From contig CAJUGG010000007.1 in the NCBI GenBank assembly GCA_910585995.1, positions 1-7,713 on the forward strand: DNA of 7,713 nucleotides, read 5' to 3'. Below are positions 1 through 7,113 of the stretch, piece by piece. The notes under the pieces are model-generated. The model did not search any database and was not told where the DNA came from. It saw nothing but the letters and a program-made list of their open reading frames with translations. This stretch comes from an uncultured Lachnospiraceae bacterium. GTDB lineage: Bacteria; Bacillota; Clostridia; Lachnospirales; Lachnospiraceae. Numbering within the stretch: position 1 is the stretch's first letter; the number at the start of each line of letters is the position of its first letter. Both the position numbers and the translations under genes were made by a program.

Positions 1-122
1 GTGCTGTGTAGATTGGAGCGGACAGTCTGTGCAGTTTGTATGAGCCAGGCGGACACCCAAGTGTCCGATTGGAGCATACAAACTGTGCAGACTGTCCGAT
101 ACACTCTATGCAGACATTTGTC
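1..122. repeat. Core of a palindromic intergenic repeat, copy 1 (cut by window edge)
   Basis: This stretch matches 7194-7315 base for base except at positions 58, 89 and 104 (119 of 122 identical), in the same orientation. It is internally palindromic: 19-56 pairs with 61-98 around a CCAA loop at 57-60. A long open frame runs through it into the antiporter gene, giving a spurious 78-residue N-terminal extension. I treat that as non-coding because the repeat can be read through in several frames and a good ribosome binding site sits later. After base 122 the similarity to the right-hand copy fades, apart from a short CGCTGCCT match, so the outer arm of that copy is not conserved here. The left arm, if any, lies outside the window. 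Confidence 0.9.
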
Positions 123-172
123 CATACCCGCTGCCTGCCTCCCCATCTGGCCCGTCCTCTCCCCCTCTTTCA

Positions 173-201
173 TTGCTTTCTCCCCCCATCTATGCTATCA
201 T
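173..201 (+). promoter_or_regulatory. Probable promoter of the nhaC-TIR operon
   Basis: TTGCTT at 173-178 is followed after 17 bases by TATCAT at 196-201, and a TG at 193-194 forms an extended -10 element (TGCTATCAT). The -35 match is weak (3 of 6) but the -10 is good (5 of 6) and the spacing is ideal. It lies 33 bases before the antiporter start. Bases 123-172 hold only C/T-rich sequence with no gene. Confidence 0.45.
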
Positions 202-234
202 ATAACCAACATTTATCAAAAGGGGGATTTTACC

Positions 235-1554
235 ATGAAACCACAAACCAAAAAAGGCCCTGCAGCCCTTCTGCCCATCCTGATCTTCCTGATCATCTAC
301 ATCGGAGTCGGCATCTACTACGAGTACATCCGTCCGCAAGAAGGCGTACAAGGCTTCTACGTCATGTCCGTTGTCGTCGCATTTATGGCCGCAATCGCCG
401 TCGCCCTGTTCCAAAACCGCAGCGTCTCCTTCGACGAAAAACTAAAGATCTGCGCCTCCGGCATGGGCGATGACAACATCCTGACCATGATCTTCATCTT
501 CCTGCTCGCAGGTGCCTTCAGCGGTGTTGCGTCCGCTTCCGGTTGTGCCGCAGACACCGCCAATATGCTCCTTAGCTTCGTACCCAACAGATTGACCGTC
601 CTTGGCATCTTCTTAATCTCCTGCATCATCTCCATGGCCATGGGCACCTCCTGCGGCACCATCACCGTTATGGGAAGCCTTGCCCTAAGCATCTCTCAGT
701 CCGCAGGCCTCTCCCTTCCCCTATGCTTTGGCGCACTCGTGGGCGGTTCCATGTTTGGCGATAACCTGTCCTTTATCTCCGATACCACCATCGCAGCCAC
801 AAAGACCCAAGGATGCCAGATGCGGGATAAATTCAAAGAAAATTTTATCATCGCACTCCCTGCAGCCCTGATCACCTGTGCAATCCTGCTTTTTATCGCA
901 TGGACCGGCAAACCGGCCACTGTAGGCGAATATTCTTTTAATATCCTGCGCGCCCTGCCCTATTTTGTCATCCTGATCGCAGCACTCGCAGGCATCAATG
1001 TCTTTATCGTCTTAGGATTTGGCTTAATCCTCTGTACCGCCATCGGTCTTGGCTCCGGCTCTATCGACATTCACAATGTCTTTATCTCGATGGGAAGCGG
1101 CGTCTCCGGCATGTATGAGACCATCGTCGTCACGATCTTAGCTACTGCACTCTCTGCCCTGATCAAGTACAATGGCGGATTTGAGACCATCATCACCTTT
1201 ATCAAGACCTATTTCCACGGCAGCAAAGGCGGACAGTTAGGCATCATCCTGATCTCGATGCTGATGGATATCTCCACAGCCAACAACACCGTAGCCATCG
1301 TAGTTACGGCACCCATCGCCACCGATATCCGCAAAGAATACCAGATCACGCCTCAGAGGACGGCTTCTCTTATGGATATCTCCACCTGTATCGCCCAGGG
1401 GATCATCCCTTACGGCGCACAGCTTCTGATCGCTGCCGGGATCGCAGGGATCTCCTCCATTCAGATCATGCCGTATCTGTTTTATCCATATCTGCTGTTT
1501 GTATGTGTGCTCGTCCTCACATTTTTTGGCAAGCACACACAGACACATGCTTAG
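235..1554 (+). CDS. nhaC: Na+/H+ antiporter, NhaC family
   Basis: A 439-residue polytopic inner-membrane protein, close to the usual length for NhaC-type antiporters, which exchange external H+ for internal Na+ (ion preference cannot be read from sequence). Hydrophobic segments run through the whole protein, the first at about residues 11-29 and the next at about 41-60, suggesting 10-12 membrane helices. Family hallmarks are GTSCGT at 137-142, GDNLSFISDTT at 175-185 (the SDTT motif of the NhaC/ion-transporter superfamily) and TANNT at 348-352, followed by a conserved-looking IAQGIIPYGAQ segment. The ATG at 235 is chosen because AGGGGG at 221-226 lies 8 bases upstream and the protein then begins with a short basic stretch before helix 1. 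The frame is open from base 1, but that part is repeat sequence. The stop codon is embedded in the ribosome binding site of the next gene, so the two are very probably co-transcribed and translationally coupled. The NhaC family call is confident; the exact substrate is not. Confidence 0.9.
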   Translation: MKPQTKKGPAALLPILIFLIIYIGVGIYYEYIRPQEGVQGFYVMSVVVAFMAAIAVALFQNRSVSFDEKLKICASGMGDDNILTMIFIFLLAGAFSGVASASGCAADTANMLLSFVPNRLTVLGIFLISCIISMAMGTSCGTITVMGSLALSISQSAGLSLPLCFGALVGGSMFGDNLSFISDTTIAATKTQGCQMRDKFKENFIIALPAALITCAILLFIAWTGKPATVGEYSFNILRALPYFVILIAALAGINVFIVLGFGLILCTAIGLGSGSIDIHNVFISMGSGVSGMYETIVVTILATALSALIKYNGGFETIITFIKTYFHGSKGGQLGIILISMLMDISTANNTVAIVVTAPIATDIRKEYQITPQRTASLMDISTCIAQGIIPYGAQLLIAAGIAGISSIQIMPYLFYPYLLFVCVLVLTFFGKHTQTHA

Positions 1555-1557
1555 GAG
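1553..1557 (+). promoter_or_regulatory. Ribosome binding site overlapping the nhaC stop codon
   Basis: AGGAG lies 6 bases before the ATG at 1564, and its first two bases are the last two of the TAG stop of the antiporter gene (1552-1554). Ribosomes finishing nhaC would therefore stand on the TIR gene's initiation site, an arrangement typical of translational coupling. It also fixes the TIR gene start. Confidence 0.85.
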
Positions 1558-1563
1558 TCTGCC

Positions 1564-4380
1564 ATGTTAGATCTGTACTATAAGACAAGAGGGGAAGAAC
1601 GCGCACTGTGTGGACTTCCCTCATCATATGATTCTCTGGAATCCAAACCCCGACTGTATTTTTCATGTCACAGCGCTGACTTTCCACTCTGTTTTCCAGA
1701 GCTTTCCCAAGATCTGCTGACCGCCTGGGACGCTGCCATCTGGTTTGACCACAGCGCAGACCAACCCAAATCCCAGCAAGAACTCACAGATCTTGAACAT
1801 TTCCTTCAGACCATACAAGTTCTTGTAGTGGTAGTCACGCCTTCTCTGCTGGAGGCTGACTGCCAGGCCTGGCAGATCGAATTTCCCTTTGCCCAACAGC
1901 ATCACATTCCCATCCTCCCCATTATTCCAAAATCTGTGGGAGCAGTCGCAGGACTTGGGAGCCGCTTCAGCACTTTAAAAGGCAAGATGCATCTGTTAAA
2001 TAAAAATGCAGCAAAAGGAACCGAAGAGACTATGGTTCCCTACGAGCAAAAACTGCTGGATTTTCTCTCACGCTCTCTGTTAGGACAAAAACAATTAGAA
2101 GAAATCCTAACGGAATTTGACATCCACTGTTTTTTAAGTTACCGAAAAGAAGACCGGGCCTATGCCAACGCGCTGATGCACTATATTCATCAACATCCTC
2201 AGTTTCAGGATATCGCGATCTGGTTTGACGAATATCTCTATGCCGGCGAAAACTATACGAAACAGATTCAAAACCATCTGAAACAAGCCGATCTCTGTCT
2301 CTTGCTCGTCACCCCTCAGATCTATGCACCCAATGCCAAAGGAGAAGACAATTTTGTCGTCACCCACGAATACCCGGATGCACAGTCCTTTCACTGTCCG
2401 ATACTGCCTGTGCTGGTCACACCCTGTGATACGGTGGATTTTTCCACGATGCAGGCCAAATTTCCGGGTCTTCCTCCCTGCGTGGATGTAAGAGACCCAT
2501 CATTTTCCCGCCAATTGGAAGCAGCGCTTGCCCCTACCCTCCACAAGCGAAGAAAAGTGACGCCGGAGCATCTCTACCATATTGGTCTGGCCTATCTCTA
2601 CGGCGTCCAGGTAGAAGTCGATCGGGGACGAGCCATAGAACTGATTCAGCAGGCCGCAGATGCCGGTCTGGATGTATCTGTCCAAAAACTTGTGGATATG
2701 TACCGCACCGGACAAGGGATGGCTCAAAATATGCCAAAAGCCATCCGCCTTCAGAAAGCCCTGGTCAACCATTACGAACAGGCCTATGAGGAAAAATGGC
2801 AGACTGCCCGCCAGCTTCCGGAAAATATGCAGAACCTGTTTCTTCTCCCGGATGCCTATTCCTGGACCCTCGCTCTTTGGCTGCTTGGAAATGACCAGAT
2901 CGAAGAAGGTGACTTTGCAGGAGCTTTTTTGACCTATCATCAAATGTTAGAAAACTGTCAGATGTTCCTTCAGATGGGTGGACCCATCAAACAGTTACTT
3001 GAACAATGTGCTTTTTTGCCCATCGCTTTGGATAACTTAGGAGATGCTGCTCTTAGAAGAGACGACCCCAGGCAGGCACTCGTCTATTATCAGGAAGCCC
3101 TCTCCTACAATCGTCTCTGTTATGAGTCTGACCCATCTCTTCTCAACCTGGAAAATCTCAGCATCAGCTATAACCGGATGGGGGATGCCAACCACAATCT
3201 GGGAAATGTAAAAGAAGCACTGCAGTATTACCAAAAGGAACGCCAGATCGTACAAGAACTATGCAAAAAGAGCGACCAGCTCAAATATCAGCGTATACTG
3301 GCACAAGGATATCTGCGCATGGGAAGCTTCTATGAAAAATTAAAAGCAGTGGAACAAGCCGAAGCAGAACTGCTTCATGGGATTCAGCTTATGGAGTCTG
3401 TCTGCCAGAGTACACAGGATCTGGAAGATCTACGTATCCTCGCAATCGGATGTCACAGCCTGGGCGTTTTGTATCTGAACTGTAACAATCTGAAAGAATC
3501 CGAAACATGGCTCGTTCAGGCCTATCACCTGCGCAAAAAACTCCTGGAGGCTCATTATAATACGATCAATAAAAGCTTTATGATCGAGACCTGCCAAAGC
3601 CTGACTGCTTTGTATCTGACTATTATCTATCCGCAAAAATCTGCCATCTACGAAGACACTGCCCTGACACTGTTAGAAGAAGTACAAGGAGCAGAACAGG
3701 CAAACAATCTGAGAATCTATTATGCCAGAGAATATTATAACCTTACCTTTGGATGCCTGAAAGAACAAAGATACTTTGACTCTGCCAACTGTCTGCCCGT
3801 AACGCTTTGGTACTGCCAGGAACTCATTGCCCGCGGCTATCGCGATTATGAAAACTGGCTCTCGGACTGTTATTCCATTATGGACAGACTAAGCAGTCAA
3901 CTAAAACAGATGATTCGCGATTTTATCGATCAGGGAAATCACTATTCCCGCCAACACGATTTTAAAAATGCGATTCCTTTTATCACCAATGCGGTCGCCT
4001 GTCTTCGCAGCTTACGGCGCTTCCAAAGTTCCGACGACCTTTTGATGCTTCTGATCCAACAATATCTGGCCCTTGGAGATATGAGGGAAGATCTCCCCCA
4101 GGCAGAAGCAGACTACCGGGAAGCCCTGGCCGTGGCTGAAACCCATTGTGAAAAAGATAACAAATATCTTGTAGCCCACGCCACCTGCTGCAAAGCCATC
4201 GCCGAGATCTGCGAACAACAAAACCGCTTAGAAGAAGCCGATGCGATTCTTATGCAAGGCATCCAAAGGCTTCAGGCAGCATATCAAAAAGACCCGCAGG
4301 AGATCTTGGAATACTACCGCACGGATCTTCTCAATTTCAGAATCCATATACAGATGCAGTTAAAATTCCCATCTTTTTAA
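1564..4380 (+). CDS. Tandem TIR-domain protein with Sel1 and TPR repeats
   Basis: A 938-residue, apparently soluble protein with no signal peptide or membrane helix. Two TIR-like domains lie in tandem, about 28-150 and 186-325. Domain 1 has YFSCHSAD (32-39), AIWFD (58-62) and a hydrophobic strand ending VVVVTP. Domain 2 has the more canonical FLSYRKED (190-197), AIWFD (218-222) and LLLVTP. Each has a Glu in an E-[FY]-P-x-A context (E106, E269) where catalytic TIR domains carry the NADase glutamate. Two Sel1-like repeats follow (about 335-406), then a long TPR-like helical region to the C-terminus, clearest at 489-515, 531-565, 583-610 and about 836-905. TIR domains in bacteria often cleave NAD+ or make signalling nucleotides, many in anti-phage defence, while Sel1/TPR arrays bind proteins. 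A TIR effector with a helical sensing or scaffold tail is therefore plausible but not shown. Operon partner of nhaC. Third-position C-rich codon use matches nhaC, so there is no sign of recent foreign origin. Confidence 0.88.
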   Translation: MLDLYYKTRGEERALCGLPSSYDSLESKPRLYFSCHSADFPLCFPELSQDLLTAWDAAIWFDHSADQPKSQQELTDLEHFLQTIQVLVVVVTPSLLEADCQAWQIEFPFAQQHHIPILPIIPKSVGAVAGLGSRFSTLKGKMHLLNKNAAKGTEETMVPYEQKLLDFLSRSLLGQKQLEEILTEFDIHCFLSYRKEDRAYANALMHYIHQHPQFQDIAIWFDEYLYAGENYTKQIQNHLKQADLCLLLVTPQIYAPNAKGEDNFVVTHEYPDAQSFHCPILPVLVTPCDTVDFSTMQAKFPGLPPCVDVRDPSFSRQLEAALAPTLHKRRKVTPEHLYHIGLAYLYGVQVEVDRGRAIELIQQAADAGLDVSVQKLVDMYRTGQGMAQNMPKAIRLQKALVNHYEQAYEEKWQTARQLPENMQNLFLLPDAYSWTLALWLLGNDQIEEGDFAGAFLTYHQMLENCQMFLQMGGPIKQLLEQCAFLPIALDNLGDAALRRDDPRQALVYYQEALSYNRLCYESDPSLLNLENLSISYNRMGDANHNLGNVKEALQYYQKERQIVQELCKKSDQLKYQRILAQGYLRMGSFYEKLKAVEQAEAELLHGIQLMESVCQSTQDLEDLRILAIGCHSLGVLYLNCNNLKESETWLVQAYHLRKKLLEAHYNTINKSFMIETCQSLTALYLTIIYPQKSAIYEDTALTLLEEVQGAEQANNLRIYYAREYYNLTFGCLKEQRYFDSANCLPVTLWYCQELIARGYRDYENWLSDCYSIMDRLSSQLKQMIRDFIDQGNHYSRQHDFKNAIPFITNAVACLRSLRRFQSSDDLLMLLIQQYLALGDMREDLPQAEADYREALAVAETHCEKDNKYLVAHATCCKAIAEICEQQNRLEEADAILMQGIQRLQAAYQKDPQEILEYYRTDLLNFRIHIQMQLKFPSF

Positions 4381-4415
4381 CTCAAAAAGTGTCTGATAAA
4401 GTTATTGCGAACAAT

Positions 4416-4450
4416 AAAATGATATCATTTATCTCTGCCTATCATTTTTT
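4416..4450 (+). terminator. Possible intrinsic terminator after the TIR gene
   Basis: AAAATGATA at 4416-4424 is perfectly complementary to TATCATTTT at 4440-4448, with a 15-base loop, and the run of six T at 4445-4450 continues the right arm. The stem is AT-rich and the loop large, so it would be weak. Two competing structures overlap it: a 14-base palindrome at 4417-4430 and TTATTG-CGAA-CAATAA at 4402-4417. It lies 36 bases after the TIR stop, before the next gene's own promoter. Confidence 0.45.
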
Positions 4451-4502
4451 ATCTCTCTTTTCGGAATTGTGTACCTATAGAAAATGAGCTTATAAACAGA
4501 TA

Positions 4503-4531
4503 TTGCAAGCAGTAGACATATATTTTATAAT
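4503..4531 (+). promoter_or_regulatory. Strong sigma-70-type promoter of the small AT-rich gene
   Basis: TTGCAA at 4503-4508 and a perfect TATAAT at 4526-4531 are separated by exactly 17 bases. The -10 box ends 37 bases before the ATG at 4569. This is the best promoter match in the window and indicates that the downstream gene is transcribed independently of the nhaC-TIR operon. Confidence 0.75.
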
Positions 4532-4568
4532 CAAATAAATAAATCGGGATTGATAGGAGGCACTGTGC

Positions 4569-5012
4569 ATGAGAAAAATATTAGAAATCCCCCCAATAAA
4601 TGAAAATGACATAGACAAGGTTTCAAAAGTAATTGATATTATCGCAAATAATTTAGACAAGGATTGTACAAACCAATTGAATGAATTACAAAGTCTGACC
4701 GGGAAGTCCCATTCGGTAGAAGAATTTGCGGAGTATTGGGGGTGGACTGATTTGGATAGTCTGGCAAGAATCACATTAATGCCAGAACCGCCATGTGTGA
4801 GCGATTTGGACAGATCAGAATTAGAAATAATCATAGGAATTATAAAGGAAGCTTTTCTATCTGGGGAGGACGATAAAGGAGAATATTACATCGAATTACT
4901 GCAAAAATCCATGTCAGTACCAGATGTAATGGACTGCATAATATCAGGTCAGGATGTGAAAGCTATCGCGGACAAAATATTATCGGCTAAAAATAATGTA
5001 ATTTTTTTGTAG
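4569..5012 (+). CDS. Hypothetical protein, 147 residues
   Basis: I do not recognise this family. The protein is acidic, predicted soluble and mainly helical, with no signal peptide or membrane segment. Recognisable local features are an aromatic EYWGW stretch near residue 57, a PEPP turn near residue 75 and an amphipathic C-terminal half. AGGAGG at 4555-4560 lies 8 bases before the ATG, giving a textbook start, and a strong promoter precedes it. Codon use is clearly more AT-rich (many AAA, ATA, AAT and AGA codons) than in the flanking nhaC, TIR and DHH genes, suggesting separate acquisition or low expression pressure. Small acidic proteins of this kind include immunity proteins and antitoxins, but no toxin partner is visible, so that is only a possibility. 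Existence as a gene is well supported; function is unknown. Confidence 0.8.
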   Translation: MRKILEIPPINENDIDKVSKVIDIIANNLDKDCTNQLNELQSLTGKSHSVEEFAEYWGWTDLDSLARITLMPEPPCVSDLDRSELEIIIGIIKEAFLSGEDDKGEYYIELLQKSMSVPDVMDCIISGQDVKAIADKILSAKNNVIFL

Positions 5013-5025
5013 AGGAGAGTAAGAT

Positions 5026-5076
5026 AACTCCAAGTTTTAAGCAATGGGAACACTTTTCCGAAAAGGGAGTTTTTTA
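5026..5076 (+). terminator. Possible terminator of the 147-residue protein gene
   Basis: AACTCC at 5026-5031 pairs with GGAGTT at 5066-5071, and the inner hairpin CTTTT-CCG-AAAAG (5053-5065) stacks directly against it. The right arm runs into T5-A-TTT from 5071. The long unpaired left-side loop makes the outer helix uncertain, but hairpin plus T-run, 14 bases after the stop codon, fits a terminator. Confidence 0.5.
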
Positions 5077-5151
5077 TTTAAGAATATTATACCATCTCTT
5101 TCTCAAAATTCAATTTCAGATTGCAGGCTAACAAACCTATTGTCATAAATG

Positions 5152-5196
5152 AAAAAATGTTGCAAAGCTCTCAAACCAGAGGACTTTGCAACATTT
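5152..5196 (-). terminator. Strong intrinsic terminator of the DHH gene
   Basis: Bases 5155-5167 and 5184-5196 are a perfect 13-base inverted repeat. CTCT/AGAG extends the stem inside, with a two-base bulge. Read on the minus strand, the stem is followed by a run of T (plus-strand A run at 5152-5157). It begins 11 bases past the DHH stop codon. It may work in both directions, backing up the terminator of the convergent small gene, but its plus-strand T-run is poor. The rest of the 194-base gap between the convergent genes shows nothing else. Confidence 0.9.
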
Positions 5197-5206
5197 CATC
5201 TTTAAT

Positions 5207-6826
5207 TTATTTCTGCTCATACAACTGAGGAAAGATCTCTTTTTTCACAATATGTACTTTCTTAGGTGTCTGTGCGTTGGCTACCAGCCAGTCTCCAGGC
5301 TCTCCAAACAAGTAATCTTCCCGATATGGCGAAAAGATCTTTGTGCGGCAAGTCAATGGTCTTGCAAATACCTTATGGCCGGACTTTAGTGAACAGGTAC
5401 TGACCAGGCTCTGTAGCGTCTCCAGCTGGATCGGCTCTGATACCCCACCACCGTCTCCCGTGTCCACTTTTGTAATCCTGGGCGGATATTCGCTGGAAAA
5501 CTGGTATGTCTTATTGCAAGGCGTATACTGTTTTAAGAAAAAATCTTCCCGGTTGGTATACGGCTCTCCTGTCACCCCAAACAGCAGGTACGTATCCTTT
5601 GCAATCTGCTCCACCGCATCGCCTTCCATCGTGCGGACATTGATCATCGTCCCTTCCGGATACAGCTTGGTGGCCGGCATATAGCCAATCACAATGTCTG
5701 TGCGTTTCTCATACATCTGCATCTTCTCTAACTGAATCTTCTGAACCGTCTCTTCTTTCCCGGAATAATAGACCTCCTGACTCTCCTGATAATCCTTCAT
5801 CCGGTCCGCCAGCAGGTGTGCGACCAGTTCTCTCAGCGAATTACCCTCTGTAGGCGCATGACCATACCAGGACTGATAGAGTGCAAGCAGTTCCTTTTTC
5901 TTCAAAGACCCACCCGCCTTTCTCTTTGAACGGCCTCCGCCTCCTCCAAGTCCGGCAGTCACAAACCGGATCAAATCCTCTGCCAGGATCTCTTTCGTAC
6001 AAGTACGGATTGAAAGCCTGAAACAATCATCCTGCTCACAAAAAGCAATGCAGGCATCCACTCCATCCACCCGGATCAACAGATCACTGATCACCCCCAA
6101 CAGATTTTGATCGAGATACTTCCCGTCCTCTCCCCGCATCTCCATAATCGCAAAATGCCATTTTTCAAAATACTCATACCCCGACAACGCCTGTCCCGCA
6201 CTCTTCATCTCCAAAAGCGCCAGGTTATGACATCTCCACCGAAACAGCATATCATCATCACAGCAAAGCCGCAGCGCGTCCACCAGATCCATATCCTTTG
6301 GATGACTCAACTCCTCCAATTCCGTCGTATCCATATACAGCCCATAATAAAGCGCCGTCGAAAGCTTCTTATCCTTTGAAAAATCCCATCCCTCATCCAC
6401 CAGCATATCCCAGATAATCGTAGAACAAGATCCATAGCGATCACGGATCTCCCTCATCTTAGGCTGATTTTCCTCACAATTCACCTTATGATGATCGATC
6501 ACCGCCACCGTCTTCCCGCTAAACTCTCTGACATTCCCTTCCCGATACTGCCCATCCACCAACACCAAAAGATCCGGCTCCTCATCAAGCTTTACCACAT
6601 ACTCAACAGGAATCTCCAAATCCGCCACCATCAGCTGAAGATTCCTCTTTTGAATATGCACTTCATGCTCTTTTGAACTGCTGTAGATCATCCGCACCCT
6701 TTTCCCATGACTTTGCAGATAACAATACACCCCATAACCACTGGCCAACGCATCCGCATCTGGTGCATTATGACACTGAATCACAATTTTCTCATACTTC
6801 TCATCCAATAATTCCTGAAGTTTCAT
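5207..6826 (-). CDS. DHH/DHHA1-family phosphoesterase with C-terminal extension
   Basis: A 539-residue cytoplasmic protein of the DHH superfamily (RecJ, NrnA, GdpP relatives), which use Mn2+ to hydrolyse phosphodiester or phosphoanhydride bonds in short oligonucleotides or nucleotides. Metal-binding motifs are intact: H19-x3-D23-x-D25 (HNAPDADA), D91 (LVLVDG), D111-H112-H113 and D166 (YGLYMDT). The DHHA1 part carries GGGGG near residue 295, but the usual following His is replaced by Arg-Ser-Lys. At 539 residues it is far longer than NrnA (about 320). The last 200 or so residues form an extension ending in GEPGDWLVANAQ and a KKEIFPQLYE tail, reminiscent of PGDYG-type domains. The ATG at 6826 fits the conserved-looking MKLQELL start. 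A TTG two codons upstream (6832) is better spaced (7 bases) from AGGGG at 6840-6844 and could be the real start. It appears monocistronic. Substrate is unassigned. Confidence 0.88.
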   Translation of the reverse strand: MKLQELLDEKYEKIVIQCHNAPDADALASGYGVYCYLQSHGKRVRMIYSSSKEHEVHIQKRNLQLMVADLEIPVEYVVKLDEEPDLLVLVDGQYREGNVREFSGKTVAVIDHHKVNCEENQPKMREIRDRYGSCSTIIWDMLVDEGWDFSKDKKLSTALYYGLYMDTTELEELSHPKDMDLVDALRLCCDDDMLFRWRCHNLALLEMKSAGQALSGYEYFEKWHFAIMEMRGEDGKYLDQNLLGVISDLLIRVDGVDACIAFCEQDDCFRLSIRTCTKEILAEDLIRFVTAGLGGGGGRSKRKAGGSLKKKELLALYQSWYGHAPTEGNSLRELVAHLLADRMKDYQESQEVYYSGKEETVQKIQLEKMQMYEKRTDIVIGYMPATKLYPEGTMINVRTMEGDAVEQIAKDTYLLFGVTGEPYTNREDFFLKQYTPCNKTYQFSSEYPPRITKVDTGDGGGVSEPIQLETLQSLVSTCSLKSGHKVFARPLTCRTKIFSPYREDYLFGEPGDWLVANAQTPKKVHIVKKEIFPQLYEQK

Positions 6827-6839
6827 ACCCAATCTACAT

Positions 6840-6845
6840 CCCCTT
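6840..6845 (-). promoter_or_regulatory. Ribosome binding site of the DHH gene (start ambiguous)
   Basis: On the minus strand AAGGGG lies 7 bases before TTG at 6832 and 13 bases before ATG at 6826. Spacing favours TTG; codon preference and family resemblance favour ATG. The products differ by two residues (Met-Gly). No convincing promoter was found upstream: only a TAAAAT-like -10 at 6854-6859 with no matching -35. Confidence 0.6.
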
Positions 6846-6866
6846 TTTCAATCATTTTACAAATAA

Positions 6867-7010
6867 TTATTTTTTAACTTTCCATTGCCCACTTCTATGA
6901 GAACCTATATTCTCAATCACCCCTCCATCTGCTAATTTTTTCATTGTCCTTTGTACCTTACTTCTGGAAATGCTTAATTGTATGTCAGATCATTTCTTTT
7001 CAACTGCTTT
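6867..7010 (-). pseudogene. Remnant of a winged-helix protein C-terminus
   Basis: The minus-strand frame ending in TAA at 6867-6869 encodes about 40 residues containing ISRSKVQRTMKKLADGG, then VIENIGSHRSGQWKVKK. This is the recognition helix and wing pattern (SRSxVxRxxKxLxxxGxIxxxGSxxxGxW) seen at the C-termini of RecG-like/AlbA-type putative regulators and related winged-helix proteins. There is no start codon or ribosome binding site. The frame is blocked by TGA at 6990-6992 and again at 7011-7013. Just upstream, a +1 frame reads RNDLTY, which could be the preceding helix, suggesting a frameshift and small deletion. The body of the gene is missing and the palindromic element begins about 100 bases further on. 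It is best read as a decayed fragment. Confidence 0.65.
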
Positions 7011-7020
7011 TCAGTATAGC

Positions 7021-7113
7021 ATATCCTCCACTTTCTTTCCATATCCAATATCAAAACAATAATACATTTACAATCTATCATCATACACCAAACCACTCCT
7101 CCTCCCAGCCCCA
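7021..7113. other. AT-rich spacer with no recognisable feature
   Basis: This stretch lies between the winged-helix remnant and the palindromic element. I see no ribosome binding site, convincing promoter or coding pattern in it. It may be further decayed sequence of the winged-helix gene. Confidence 0.5.

Noticed and set aside
1..234. 78-residue N-terminal extension of the antiporter reading through the repeat
   Set aside because: It is encoded by the palindromic repeat and C/T-rich spacer, lacks a ribosome binding site, and the ATG at 235 has a strong AGGGGG at 8 bases and a normal NhaC start.
4417..4430. 14-base palindrome AAATGATATCATTT as a repressor operator
   Set aside because: It overlaps the probable terminator and lies about 70 bases upstream of the promoter -35. 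AT-rich palindromes of this size are common by chance.
5343..6900. Plus-strand open frames opposite the DHH gene (5343-5684, 6107-6379, 6488-6676, 6673-6900)
   Set aside because: They are shadows of the minus-strand gene, with compositions such as His/Ile/Arg-rich peptides typical of antisense reading and no ribosome binding sites.
6898..6915. TGAGAA-CCTATA-TTCTCA inverted repeat as an operator for the DHH gene
   Set aside because: It lies inside the winged-helix remnant coding stretch, is only 6 bases per arm and has no adjacent promoter, so chance is likely.
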